From Bubalus kerabau (Eukaryota > Chordata > Mammalia > Artiodactyla > Bovidae), in assembly GCF_029407905.1 (NCBI RefSeq), contig NC_073635.1, positions 37,191,501 through 37,255,500 on the forward strand: DNA of 64,000 nt. Direction: 5' to 3'. The translations under genes were made by a program, and so were the position numbers. Shown one piece after another: positions 1 through 12,600 of this stretch; within the stretch, counting starts at the first letter, position 1; the number at the start of each line of letters is the position of its first letter. The notes under the pieces were generated by a model, which saw only the letters and a list, made by a program, of their open reading frames with translations, made no database searches and was not told the origin of the DNA.

Positions 1-375
1 CATCAATAGGTAAATGGACACACAATTTAGGGTACATCTGCACAGCAAAAGCAATGTAAGGTAGAGGAATTGAAAACATTGTGCTGAGCAAAGGAAGCCA
101 GGGACAAAAGGTTATGTGCTGTATTACTTAATCTCGTAGAATTCTAGGAAAGACAAATTGAATCTGTAGTACTATGAAGCAGATCAGTGAATCTGTAGTA
201 CTCGGGATTGTGGGTAAAGGCTGGGAACCACTTTGGGGCGATGGAAACATTCTGTATCACAATTGAGGTGTTGGATTACATGAGTGTATACGTTTATCAA
301 AACTTGTCTAACTGTATGCTTAAAATGTGTGCATTTTATTTTACGTAAATTATACTTTGTTAAAGTTGGTTTTAA
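1..375 (+). repeat. L1 LINE 3'-end fragment
   Basis: The phrase from about 230 to 375 (cattctgtatcacaattgag, then tgtatacgtttatcaaaact and cttaaaatgtgtgcatttta) matches the typical L1 3' terminus. Confidence 0.55.
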
Positions 376-946
376 AAAATTAATAACATCTTAATGCAAT
401 AACCAAGTAGAAAATGTAGTAAAAAAGACAATAGCAACAAACTATAACACAAGGTTCTTCAAATTAAGACAAACAAAAATGTGTCAGAACTTTATGGAAT
501 TGATTATAAAATATAATTGAAGGACATGGACGATCTCAGGAGAAATAGGCCAACTTTCATGAATATAGAGATCAATATCCAAGAAATGTATCTCCAGAAA
601 TTGATCTGTAAATACAATTCAATTCCAACAAAAATTCCAACACATTTTTTGGTGGAATGAAAGAGTAAATATCTAAGAATAGGTAAAATGTTTCAGAAAA
701 AAAAGGAATTAAGAGGAAGAACTTGAATTATTGGATGTGAGAAATTATCATTAACCTACAATATTCAGAACATAGCAATAATGAATCAAAATAGGCAAAT
801 GGGAGAGAAGAGATAAAAAATAAATCAATGGAAAACAAATATGTGTATATCTCATATATATAGTGTATATGTGTATATCTCATATATATATATACATATA
901 TATAGAACTCAGGTAAGATAGAAGAGGTATTAAAAATAGAGTAGAT
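376..946 (+). repeat. AT-rich stretch with probable L1 fragment and an AT/GT simple repeat (841-903)
   Basis: Sequence around 600-680 resembles L1 ORF2-derived DNA. 841-903 is a (TATA/TGTA) microsatellite. No gene is seen. Confidence 0.4.
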
Positions 947-1183
947 GGACTTCCCTGGTGGTCCCGTGTGTAAGAATCCACCTGCTAATGCAGGGAGCAT
1001 GGGTTCGATTCCTGGTCCTGGAGGATTCCACAAACTGTGGGGCAATTGAGCCCACATACCACAACTCCGAGGAGGCTGCACACCACAACTGGAGAGTGAG
1101 CCCTGCTCACCACAACTGGAGAAAGCCTGCATGCAGCAACGAAGACCCAGTGCAGCCAAAAATAAATAAACAAATTAGTTAAA
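947..1183 (+). repeat. tRNA-derived SINE (cetartiodactyl CHR-like)
   Basis: It starts ggacttccctggtggtcc, has a B-box-like gggttcgattcctgg, then a CCACAACT-repeated body and an A-rich tail with AATAAA. Confidence 0.75.
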
Positions 1184-1529
1184 AGCAAAACAAACAAAAA
1201 TGGAGGGGAAGTAATATTATATGTAAAAAAAAAAATGAAATTGGATTCCTGCCTCAAAGCACACATGAACAAAGAAACAAGAACAGACAACAGGGCTAAA
1301 CTTGGGATAGGAAGGACGCAAAAGCAATGGAAGAAACCACAAAAGAAAACACATTTATCTCTACAAATTTTAAAACTTTCAGTGCCCAACAATGGAAGGG
1401 AATATGCTAGGACACATTATTAAAGTGACCTTTAAATTCTCTTGTGCTTTGAGAATGTGGAAACCAAGCTACTGGCCCAAAGAACAAGTGGAAAATGGCA
1501 CCAGAAAAAGCCGGGGTCTGTCCTTGATT

Positions 1530-2475
1530 GATGTGGAACCACAGATTGGTTCCAAATTGGGAAAGGAGTACATCAAGTCTGTATATTGTCACCCTGCTTA
1601 TTTAACTTATATGCAGAGTACATCATGCAAAATGCCAGGCTGGATGAAGCACAAGCTGGAATCAAGATTGCCGGGAGAAATATCAATAACTTCAGATATG
1701 GAGATGACATCACCTTCATGGCAGAAAGCAAAGAGGAACTACAGAGCCTCCTGATGAAAGCAAGGAAAGTGAAAAAGTTGGCTTAAAATTCAACATTCAA
1801 AAAACTAAGATCATGGCATCAGATCCCATCACTTCATGGCAAAGAGATGGGGAAATAGTGGAAACAGTAACAGACTTTATTTTTGGGGGCTCCAAAATCA
1901 TTGCAGATGGTGACTGCAGTCATGAAATTAAAAAGACATTCACTCCTTGGAAGAAAAGCTATGACCAACCTAGATAGCATATTAAAAAGCAGAGACGTTA
2001 CTTTGCCAACAAAGGTCCATCTAGTCAAGGTTATGGTTTTTCCAGTAGTCATGTATGGATGTGAGAGTTAGACTATAAAGAAAGCTGAGCACCGAAGAAT
2101 TGATTCATTTGAATTGTGATGCTAGAGAAGACTCTTGAGGGTCCCTGGGACTGCAAGGAGGTCAAACCAGTTAATCCTAAAAGAAATCAGTCCTGAATAT
2201 TCATTGGAAGGACTGATGTTGAAGCTGAAGCTCCAATACCTTGACAACCTGATGGGAAGAACTGACTCATTGGAAAAGACCCTGATGCTGGGAAAGATTG
2301 AAGGCAGGAGGAGAAAGGGTCAACAGAGGATGAGATGGTTAGATGGCATCACTGACTCGCTGGACCTGAGTTTGAGCAAGCTCCGGGAGTTGGTGATGGA
2401 CAGGGAAGCCTGGCATGGTGCAGCCAATGGGGTCGCAAAGAGTCGGACATGACTGAGTGACTGAAGTGAACTGAC
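1530..2475 (+). repeat. BovB (RTE LINE), 5'-truncated
   Basis: It begins inside the reverse-transcriptase region and runs through the post-RT region to the 3' end (gactgagtgactgaagtgaa). The frame is broken by several indels. The catalytic motif reads YGDD instead of the usual YADD. Confidence 0.88.
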
Positions 2476-3804
2476 TGTCCTTAATTGTGATGGGGAACCT
2501 AGAACAGGAGGTGGATGTGAGGAGGACAGCACCCCCCCACGGGGACCGCCTGAGTGGGTTTGAAGCTGTCTGTGGTGGGATGAGTGTCTTGAGGGGCAGG
2601 GCGTCTGCACTGCTTGTCCCTGAAGGACTGAAAGCCTGAGGGACCAGGACCAGGAGGAAGGGAGCCTGGGCATGGGCAGGAAGGAGCGTGCAGAGGTGAG
2701 GGCTGGGCAGGGATGCTGTATGCGGACTTGGAGAGAAAGCAGATGGGGTGTGCCCTGCACAGCTGGGGAGCCGCCAGCCTCTGTCACTTGGTGGATGGTG
2801 CTGCTGTGGGGCCATCTTCCTCTCTGCGGGGACAATGGAGTCACCTGCCTCAGGTTTGTTAGTGAGACATGGAGCAGAGCAGAAAGGATGTCAACCCACC
2901 AGCGAGGGGGACCAGTGTGCCCTGGGGACCCAGCCTCCACCACCCCCACCCCTCTCCCGCAGCCCTCTGGTGCCCAGTGTCATGGGTTTGCGGAGACACT
3001 GAGGGCTCAAGAGTGAAAAAAACCTCTGTCTGAGAACAGGCTGGTCCAGGCCTGTGAAGAGTCCACTTGCACAAATACCCACACCCACCCGGGGACACAC
3101 GTCACCACAAACCACAGAGGCCGTGCGGGGCCTCCTCCCTCTTCCCACAGCCAGGCCTCTGGGCACCTCACCTCCCTTTGCTTCCCTGTCCACCCACTTC
3201 AGGCTCCAGAGATGAAACATTTGCATAATGTTCACTAGTAATTATTTACCAATGGTGTTTTTATTCTCCAACTCTCACCCAGTTAAATCTACAGCAGAAA
3301 ATACTCGCTGCTCTATGTTCAGTTTTTATAAAAATAGCTCAAACCCAAGGAATAGCCAGTGAATAGAAACTGATTCATGATTCATCCTGTCTGCTGCCTG
3401 AGTCGGCCCAGTGTGCTGTGCGGTGCTTCTGCTGGGAGGAGTGGAGTGCTGGGCCACTCAGTCTCAGAATGGGCCTCGTGACTGTGTCATGACCCTCTGC
3501 TGACTGAACAGAGTGGAACCAGTGGACGATTCCATGGGGTGGCCATGCTTACCAGCCAAATAAATATATTAAAAAAAAAAAAAAGACCCTTGAACAAAAT
3601 GACCCCTGAAACCCCAGTTTCAGACTTCATTTAAGCAACAAAGATCTTGGAAGGTTTGTGTGTTAAATAGCAGAAGTTACTTTAAATATGAAACTGATCT
3701 GATCAATTTGTGAATTGGTTTCAGAAAGAAACGCTCTTATTGAAACCCTAGTGATATAAGTGGAAACACATATGCAGTCATTTAAACATGACTAAAGCAT
3801 TCTT
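2476..3804. other. Unannotated intergenic stretch
   Basis: GC-rich sequence with no credible ORF or recognised repeat, apart from a poly(A) run at 3571-3584 preceded by AATAAA at 3559-3564. Confidence 0.5.
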
Positions 3805-4000
3805 TGGCTTCCCTTGTGGCTCAGCTGGTGAAGAATCTGACTGAAGTGCGGGAGACCTGGGTTTGATCCCTGGGTTGGGAAGATCCCTTGGAGAAGGGAA
3901 AGGCTACCCACTCCAGTATTCTAGCCTGGAGAATTTCATGGGCTGTATAGTCCACGGGGTTGCAAAGAGTCAGACACGAGTGAGCAACTTTCACTTTCAC
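3805..4000 (+). repeat. Bov-tA SINE
   Basis: A full tRNA-like head (ggcttcccttgtggctcagc) and BovA body ending in cagacacgagtgagcaactt. Confidence 0.85.
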
Positions 4001-4304
4001 TTAAGGCACTCTTTAGAGGCCCTTTCAGGGATAGTTATATATTTATTGCTTAGTATTTTTATTTTTAAGACAAAAGCTAGATGTACTTTGAAATATATGC
4101 TTATTACTTTTGTTATATGATCAAAGTCAATATTGGAATAGAACATATAAAATTAAAACTTTGAGTGAGGAGAATATTTCTTTAATTCATTTTATATCAA
4201 ACTCCTGATTTTGAGAACAGTGTTTCCACTATCATAAATGGGGGCATATTTCATGCTTGAAAATGCCAAAACTGGTAGTAAATCTGGCTGATCTGTTCAA
4301 GGAT

Positions 4305-4533
4305 ATTTTTTTTTTAATGTATTTATTTGGTTGCATCAGGTCTGAGTTGCAGCATGCGGGGTCTTTGCTGCATCACATGTCCTTGTCACAGGGGATCCCT
4401 AGTTGTGGCTCCAGAGCGAGCAGGCTTAGTTGCTTCAAGGCATGTGGGATCTTAGTTCCCCAACCAGGGATTGAACCCGTGTCCCCTGCACTGCCAGGCA
4501 GATTCTTAACCACTGGACCACCAGGGAAGTCCC
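4305..4533 (-). repeat. tRNA-derived SINE, minus orientation
   Basis: The poly(T) at 4305-4314 is the tail, and the tRNA-like head ends at ccaccagggaagtccc. It is flanked by the 8-bp direct repeat GTTCAAGG (4295-4302 and 4540-4547), a target-site duplication. Confidence 0.82.
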
Positions 4534-4704
4534 TTGGTGGTTCAAGGGTCTTTTAAGAGAATAAAAACATTTCTACCCTGGCTGAGTGACTGTGTAACAG
4601 TCATATCCAAGGTCCTGTATAGCTCTGAAGTGTTTTATGTAACTATGTTGCTATGACATAATAACTAGGGTAATTTAACTATAATTTCAAAATAGCTTAT
4701 TCCA

Positions 4705-5040
4705 GGGCTTCCCTGGTGGCTCAGTGGTGAAGACTCCACCTGCCAATTCAGGAGATCTGGGTTTGATACCTGATCTGGGAAGACCCCCACATGCCAAGGA
4801 ACAGCTAAGCCCACGCCTGACAACTACTGAGCCTGTGCTCTAGAGCCCAGGAGCCCACAAGCTACAACTACTGAAGCCTGCATGCCCTAGAGGCTGTGCT
4901 CAGCAAGAAGAGAAGCCCTTGTGATGAGAAGTCTGTGTATTGCAATCAGAGACTAGCCCCTGCTCGCCACGACTAGAGAAAAGCCCATACAGCAACGAAG
5001 ACCCAACACAGCCAAAAATATATCAATAATTTAAAAAAAT
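4705..5040 (+). repeat. tRNA-derived SINE with long body
   Basis: Head gggcttccctggtggctcag, body with repeated ACAACTACTGA phrases, A-rich tail. Imperfect flanking duplication (tagcttattccag and tagcgttccag). Confidence 0.78.
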
Positions 5041-5907
5041 AGCGTTCCAGAAATATGAATCTGTATCACTTTTCAATGCAAACCACTTCTTAAGCAGTAG
5101 TTGCTCTAAAATTGGCAAGCATTTTGGAGAGAAAAAAATGTGAAAAAAATGTGGGGGAAGGAATGTGTGGATAATTTTGAATGTGAGAGTTACCCCTGTG
5201 TTCATGGCCCGAACAGGAGAAATTACTTAACAATGACAAATAATTGTGTCTACAGGTCCTTTCTGTGGGAAATTGCACTAGTTGCTTTTGATAAGAAAAA
5301 AGCTTGAGGGAAAACGATTACACTTTCTCTGCTATGAAATGGGGGTGCAGAGTGAAGGTGGGGCAACATCTCAAAAACCGTCAGCCTCAATGTGTCCAGT
5401 CTATCCTGACAGATGTATAATCACAACAGAAGTCCGTGAGTACGGAAGAGAGGAGAGCCAACTTCCTAGTAACACGGATTTGGTAAATGCTAATATAAAC
5501 AAATGTACAATTGATTTTCATCAAGCCATGTGACTTTTCCTAGTCTCTCCTCCACTCCTCTCCTTTCCTGACTCCTTCCCTACCTTCCTTTGCTTCCTCC
5601 TTTCTCACACCGGTCACCTTCCTGAAGCTCCTTCTACTCTAGTACCCTTCTCCTTCCCAGTTCCGCTCTCAAGGTCTGTTGGGCGGATGACAAAATGGAA
5701 ATTCATCCTCAGTGAGCAGAGATACACCTGGTCAACAGCACGACCACAGTTTCAAAGAATGATTCCTTTTTTCTTCACTTCTTAGTCCATTAAAAGCCTT
5801 TGGATTTCTATTTATTTATACTTTTTGGGACTTGAGATTCTCGAATCTGAAGATTTAAAAACCTTCTTGGCCACTGTCCCTATGAACGTGGCTCCTTCCC
5901 TGTTCTC
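5041..5907. other. Unannotated intergenic stretch
   Basis: AT-rich, with a pyrimidine-rich tract at about 5530-5660. No gene or repeat recognised. Confidence 0.4.
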
Positions 5908-6036
5908 ACGTGTGCTTAGTTGTTCAGTTGAGTCTGACTCTCTGTGACCTCATGAACTGTAGCCCGCCAGGCTCCTCGGTCCATGGGATTCTCCAGGCAA
6001 GCATACTGGAGTGGGCTGCCATTCCCTGTTCTCTGC
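5908..6036 (-). repeat. BovA SINE fragment
   Basis: Reverse-oriented BovA core: gttcagttgagtctgactct, then gcccgccaggctcctcggtc and attctccaggcaagcatact. Confidence 0.8.
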
Positions 6037-7398
6037 GGAGGCACCCAAGAAGGATGGGCTTTCTCTGGTTCCACCACCTGGCCCATCAATTGCAGATTCT
6101 GATCTCTCCTTCTCTCGGCTATGTTAGCTGTGTGTATTCTATTATTTAACCCTATGTTTTTTCATTTCTGAAAGTTCTGTTTGGTACTTTTTCAAGTCCT
6201 TCTCCTCACCCCCCCTCCTTATTTTTAAATAGGACCTTAGTCTTTTTTAGAAACTCGATTCATTCTTTTGTATGTTTTAATGGTTTGGCACACGTTTATG
6301 TTCTCGTCCATGCTGCCGTACTATTACTTCCAATGTTTACCACTCTGATCTTTCTGTTTGTTTGTGTGTTCTCACACCCGTTGGCTGTTTCCCCATGTGT
6401 TTCTTCATTTTGGGTTGTGAGTTTGTTTAGTGGGGTTTGTTTCTGCCATGAAAATCCCTTGTAACTTTGTTGTGAAAATCCTCTCAGACCAGTTTTGCAA
6501 CCAATTTTGATAATATCATGGCTTGGGGATCCCGGGGTAATGTACATTCAAGCTGCATCTCTCTTTAAGGAGAATGCCTGGGGTCCTGGACCCTCAGGGA
6601 AGCATTTTTGTCCCCAGTGCCTGGAGCAGATACCCTTCTTTCCAACAGCCTGTTCAGAGTCTTGCCTTGCCCACCCTTCTTATGTTGGGAGGGGTTTTGG
6701 AACTAAGGATTTAGGCTGTGTTCTCAGAGGCAGTCACCCTCCTTGTGAGGATTTAAATCTTGTTTTCTGTTTCAACCCTGAGGAGTTTGGGACCAGCGTG
6801 CCCTGAGGGCAGCTGCACACTTACTGTGCCAGCTTTGGGTTCCTTCCTAGTTTATGGCACCTGGGAAGTACCCTCCCCAACCCTGCCCACACTTCCTTCT
6901 GTCTAAGGATCAGCCTTGCCATTAAAAGTTGTTCTATTTTTAGCACTGCTAAGGATCTGAGGCCATTTAAGTCAGATGTATTGCCAGATATAGAAGCCTT
7001 ACCAATAAAATGGGATAAAGCATGTGTATTATGGTTGTTTCTGCTTATGAGTGGTGATTGACAGGCAGAGCTGCTGGTGTTTTAAAATACATTTCACATT
7101 ATTCTATGCTGTAAACGCTGCATGTCTGTATCCATATAGTCAAGTTGAGATGTATGCATATAGTCAGGTCAAACAGACTTTCTGGAGGCGTGAGGATGCC
7201 CTTCCCTCAGCTTCTGCTGTGCCCTTGAGAGGGGGCAGGATGAAAGCACATCAGAGCAGGTGCTCTGGGGTTCTCTACCTCTGTGTTTCAGCCCCACACT
7301 TTTCACTAATCTTGCTTGAGATGGTGGACAGATTGTTTTCTAAACTTCAGTCTTTCCAGATATAAAATTAGAACAATAATACTTGTCTTATCTGATCA
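6037..7398. other. Unannotated intergenic stretch
   Basis: No gene or confident repeat recognised. Some pyrimidine-rich sequence at 6195-6250. Confidence 0.4.
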
Positions 7399-7576
7399 TA
7401 CATGCATACTTGCTAGGTTGTTTCAGTTGTGTCTAACCCTGTGACCCGTTGGACTAGCCTGCCAGGCTCCTCTGTCTATGGGATTCTCTAGGCAAGAATA
7501 CTGGAGTGGATTGCCATGCCTCCTCAGGGGATCATCCGGACCCAGGGATTGAACCAATGTCTCTTGTGTCTCATAG
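7399..7576 (-). repeat. Bov-tA SINE
   Basis: Reverse-oriented BovA core followed by tRNA-like head (ggacccagggattgaaccaa). Confidence 0.8.
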
Positions 7577-7800
7577 TGAGGAGTAAATTTGATACTGCAT
7601 ATAAAGTGCTTAGAATATAAGGTGGCTTCATACCAGTCAGAACTGTCATCATCAAAAAGTCTACAAATAAATGCTGGAGAGGGTGTAGAGAAAAGGGGAC
7701 CCAACCTGACTGTTGGTGGGAATATAAGTTGGTGCAGCCATGGTGGAAAACAATATGGTGGTTCCTCAAAAACAAAAAAAATAGAGCTACCATATGACCT

Positions 7801-9492
7801 TGGGAAAATTAGAGATACCAAGGGAACATTTCATGCAAAGATGGGCACAATAATGAACAGAAATGGTATGGACCTAACAGAAGCAGAAGATATTAAGAAG
7901 AGGTGGCAAGAATATACAGAAGAACTATACAAAAAAGATCTTCATGACCCAGATAATCACGATGGTGTGATCACTCACCTAGAGCCAGACATCCTGGAAT
8001 GTGAAGTCAAGTGGGCCTTAGGAAGCATCACTACAAACGAAGCTAGTGGAGGTGATGGAATATCAGTTGAGATATTTCAAATCCTGAAAGATAATGCTGT
8101 GCAAGTGCTGCACTCAGTATGCCAACAAATTTGGAAAACTCAGCAGTGGTCACAGGACTGGAAAAGTCAGTTTTCATTCCAATCCCAAAGAAAGGTAATG
8201 CCGAATAATATTCAAGCTGCTACACAATTGCACTCATCTCACATGCTAGCAAAGTAATGCTCAAAATTCTCCAAGCCAGGCTTCAACAGTATGTGAACTA
8301 TGAACTTCCTGATGTTCAAGCTGGATTTAGAAAAGGCAGAGGAACCAGAGATTAGATTGCCAACATCCACTGGATCATCAACAAAGCAAGAGAGTACCAG
8401 AATAACATCTACTTCTGCTTTATTGACTACACCAAAGCCTTTGACTGTGTGGATCACAACAAACTGTGGAAAATTCTTCAAGAGATGGGAATACCAGACC
8501 ACCTTACCTGCCCCCTGAGAAATCTGTATGCAGGTCAAGAAGCAACAGTTAGAACTGGACATGGAACAACAGACTGGTTCCAAATTGGGAAAGGAGTACA
8601 TCCAGGCTGTATATTGTCTCCCTGCTTATTTAATCTTTATGCAGAGTACATAATGTGAAATGCTGGGCTGTATGAAGCACAAGCTGGAATCAAGATTGCC
8701 AGGAGAAATATCAATAACTTCAGATATGCAGATGACACCACCCTCATGGCAGAAAGCAAAGAGGAAATAAAGAGCCTCTTGATGAACGTGAGAGGAAAGT
8801 GAAAAAGTTGGCTTAAAACTCAACATTCAATAAACAAAGATCATGGCATCCAGTTCCATCCCTGCATGGCAAATAGATGGGGAAACAATGGAAACAGTGA
8901 CAGACTTTATTTTCTTGGGCTCCAAAATCACTGCAGATGGTGACTGCAGCCATGAAATTAAAAGACACTTGCTCCTTGGAAGAAAAGCTATGACCAGCCT
9001 ACAGAGCATATTAAAAAGCAGAGATATCACTTTGTCAACAAAGGTCCGTCTAGTCAAAGTTATGGTTTTTCCAGTGGTCATTATGGATGTGAGAGTTGGA
9101 CTATAAAGAAAGCTGAGCACCAAAGAATTGATGGTTTTGAACCTTGGTGTTGGAGAAGACTCTTGAGAGTCCCTTGGACTGCAAGGAGATCCAACCAGTC
9201 CATCCTAAAGGAAATTAGTCCTGAATATTCATTGGAAGGACTGATGCTGAAACTCCAATACTATGGCCACCTGATGCGAAGAACTGACTCATTGGAAAAG
9301 ACCCTGATGCTGGGAAAGATTGAAGGCAGGAGGAGAAGGGGTTGACAGAGGATGAAATGGTTAGATGGCATCACTGACTCGATGGACCTGAGTTTGAGCA
9401 AGCTCCGGGAGTTGGTGAGAGACAGGGAGGCCTGGAGTGCTGCAGCTCATGGGGTTGCAAAGAGCTGACTGAGTGACTGAACTGACTGACTG
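7801..9492 (+). repeat. BovB (RTE LINE) nested in L1
   Basis: About 1.7 kb from the pre-RT region to the 3' end, with multiple frame breaks and stops. Flanked by the 9-bp duplication ATATGACCT (7792-7800 and 9493-9501), showing insertion into the older L1. Confidence 0.9.
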
Positions 9493-9661
9493 ATATGACC
9501 TAGCAATCCCACTTCTGGGCATTAACTAATTAAAAAATATACATGTATCCCTATATTCGTAGCAGCAATATTCACAATAGCCAAGATATGGAAGCAACCT
9601 AAGCATCCATTGACAGAGGAATGGATAAAGAAGATGTGATACATACATACAGTGGAATATT

Positions 9662-10180
9662 TTTGTTGCTGTTGATCAGTTTCCCAGTCATGTCCAACTC
9701 TTTGCGACCCCATGGACTGCAACATACCAGGCCTTGCTGTCCCACACCATCTCCTGGAGTTTGCGCAAGTTCATGTCCATTGCTGGAGTAGGCAATGGCA
9801 CTCCACTCCAGTACTCTTGCCTGGAAAATCCCATGGAAGGAGGAGCCTGGTAGGCTGCAGTCCATAGGGTCGCGAAGGGTCAGACACAACTGAACGACTT
9901 CACTTTCACTTTTCACTTTTCACTTTCATGCATTGGAGAAGGAAATGGCAACCTTTTTCAGTGTTCTTGCATGGAGAATCCCAGGGATGGGGGAGCCTGG
10001 TGGCTGCCATCTATGGGGTCGCACAGAGTCAGACATGACTGAAGCGACTTGCAGCAGCAGCAGCATGTCCATTGCATTGGTGATGCCATCCAGCCATCTC
10101 ATCCTCTGATGCCCTCTTCTCCTTCTGCCCTCAATCTTTCCCAGCTTCAAGGACTTTTCCAGTGAGTCAGCTGTTTGCAA
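9662..10180 (-). repeat. Composite BovA/BovB-3' SINE block nested in L1
   Basis: Two to three BovA-type units in mixed copies, followed by reverse-oriented BovB 3' end (ttcccagcttcaaggacttt). Flanked by TGGAATATT at 9653-9661 and 10181-10189, a target-site duplication in the L1. Confidence 0.75.
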
Positions 10181-10642
10181 TGGAATATTACTCAGCCATA
10201 AAAATAATGAAATAATGCCATTTGCAGCAACATGGATGGACTTAGAGATTATCAGACTAAGTGAAATGAAGAAAGTCAGAAAGATACTTTATCTTTATTA
10301 TGTTCTATCACTTACACGTGGAATAAAATGTGGCACAAATGAACTTATCTATGAAACAGAAACAGAATCATGGACATGGAGAACAGACTGGTGGTTGCCA
10401 AAGGGGAGGGGATTGGAGGAAGGATGGAGTGGGAGGTTGAGATTAGCAGACGTAAGCTCTTGTATACAGAATGGATAAACAAGGTTCTACTGTATAGCAC
10501 AGGAAACTATTTCAATATCCTATGATAAGCTAAAGTGGAAAAAGAACATAAAAATTTATCTATATGTATAACTGAATCATTTTGCTGTACAGCAGTAATT
10601 AACACAGCATTGTAAATCACATATACTTCAATAAAAAAAAAA

Positions 10643-11426
10643 GACTATATGATGCTTGGATATAGTAACTGCTCCCAGTAAACAGCAAGTGTTCTTGCCA
10701 TTATTCCCTCTCCTTCCTTGAGACTAACACCAATGACAAAACTACTTCTAAGCCTGCTAATGCCTCAGATTTAGAGTTCAATTTTCTGACTCTCTTTTTT
10801 ATCTATCACTTGAGTCATTCAAGGTGAATAAGTGTAGGAGCCTCTATGTTCAGAGATTTGGTCCAAACCCAGCTTGCTTGCGTGCTGGTTTCCCACATGC
10901 TGGCCGTGGGTATGTGACAGTCTCCCCAGGACTGATGTTCCTTTGCTGTACAGTGAGGACGTGAGCCTCTTGCTTACGGGTGACTGTGCAGGACACGTGT
11001 GGAGGGGCCTGCTCTGCTCTCCACCAAGCTGGGTCCAAGCACAGGACAGCATACCCTCGGCAAGTAGGGCCTTGGATTCCTTCATGCCTTCCAGTATCAC
11101 CCCAGCACCTGCTCATTGAGCACTGGCTGAATGGATGGAACCAGTGATGAAACCAGGAAGGAGAAATGATACCCAGGACAGTTGGTACAATGGTAAAGCC
11201 TACAGGAAGTGACTTTGAGTGCAGCCACAGGAAGTCCAAGAATGGGGACATTGTGTCTATCTTCTTTATCTTTCTACAGTTCTGGGAGAGGCTGACACCA
11301 GGGACCTGTCAGCCACCTGACTCAGGCCCTCCTGGAGGTGGGTGGAGAGGCCCAGAGGGAAGTTGAGTCACTGGACAAAGGGTGTGGAGACCTTAAAAGA
11401 CTGTCCTTATTTTCCTCTACTTTACA
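10643..11426. other. Unannotated intergenic stretch
   Basis: No credible gene. No repeat confidently recognised. Confidence 0.4.
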
Positions 11427-11556
11427 TGGCATCACCAACATGAGTTTGAGTAAGCTCCAGGAGTTGGTGATGGACAGGGAAGCCTGGCATGCTGCAGTCC
11501 ATGTGGTTGCAAAGAGTTGGACATGACTGAGCGACTAAACTGAACTGACTAACTCT
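11427..11556 (+). repeat. BovB 3'-end fragment
   Basis: catgagtttgagtaagctcc and gttggacatgactgagcgac are the BovB terminal sequence. Confidence 0.82.
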
Positions 11557-12414
11557 ACATGAGAATCTTGAACTTTACATTTCCACTTAAATTGGAGGGA
11601 AAATACTGGAGAATTACTGCAGATTAATGCAATTCTTCCTTCTCAAGGGCTCCAGTGTTTCAGGGACAGGAACCAGTCACACAAAATCAAGACAGAGTCA
11701 CTTGGACATGAATTCGGAGTCACATGAGTTGGTACTCAGATTCCCTAGCTTTGACATGTCTGCCTCCATCTACAGTCTCCTTTGATGGCTTCTGTTTCCC
11801 AGGGGTGCCTGCCCTGCATCCCCTCCCAAAGCTTCACACCATAAGTGTGTGAGCATGCCTGTATTTACAAAAGGGAAGCTGAGGATCAGAGGATCCAAGG
11901 GATTTTCCCAGGAGGAGGAGATGCCTGCATTTAGGAGTCCCTTTGTCACACAGCTCCCGGTTCACTGTGTCTTGCTGCTTGTCACCCTGGAAAGTCCAGG
12001 GGGATCTGTGGGCCAGGCCTCTTCCTCCTCTGACTCACAGTTGTGCAAATTCAGGGGAGCCACCTCCTTAAGGAGTTAGGTTTCTTCATCTCTTAAACAA
12101 AGTTGGATGAACTCTAGCACACCTTCCAGCTTCAGCCTCTGTGATTTTCTTGACCCAAGTGTTAGGAGAAGGCAGATTTCTGCCAGGCTGTCTCCTGTGT
12201 CTCTTCATCCCATCAGCCCTCACCTGAAAGCCCCACAAAACTGAGTGAGATAGAAAGGTGAGGGAGGGGACAAACACTTGAAAGGAGCTGATTCTGCACC
12301 AGTGTTGTGCTGTGAGCCAGAGTTCAGATCTTCATCAGGCATGATACTACTTTCCTTTAGATTAATCCCTGGTATTTATAAAATCTTCATCATTTCTGTG
12401 ATTTGTGGTCTTTC
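11557..12414. other. Unannotated intergenic stretch, possible MIR relic near 11850-12080
   Basis: The phrase aaaagggaagctgaggatca resembles the MIR core. Otherwise nothing is recognised. Confidence 0.3.
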
Positions 12415-12600
12415 TTCTTTGCAGGCGGTAAAGAATCCGCCTGCAATGTGGGAGACCTGGGTTCAATCACTGGGTTGGAAAGATCCCCTGGAGAAGGGAA
12501 AGGCTACCCACTCCAGTATTCTGGCGTGGAGCATTCCATGGACTGTATGGGGTTGCAAAGAATTGGACACGACTGAGCGACTTTCACTTCACTTCATCTG
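12415..12600 (+). repeat. Bov-tA SINE
   Basis: tRNA-like head with gcggtaaagaatccgcctgc, BovA body ending in acacgactgagcgactttca. Confidence 0.85.

Larger units (their letters stand above)
7583..10642 (+). repeat. L1 3'-end element split by a BovB and a BovA insertion
   Basis: L1 sequence is present at 7583-7800, 9502-9652 and 10190-10642 in one continuous order: antisense-free L1 ORF2 end phrases such as caatatggtggttcctcaaa, agcagcaatattcacaatag and ttactcagccataaaaataa, then an A-rich tail. The two interruptions each carry target duplications. Confidence 0.82.
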
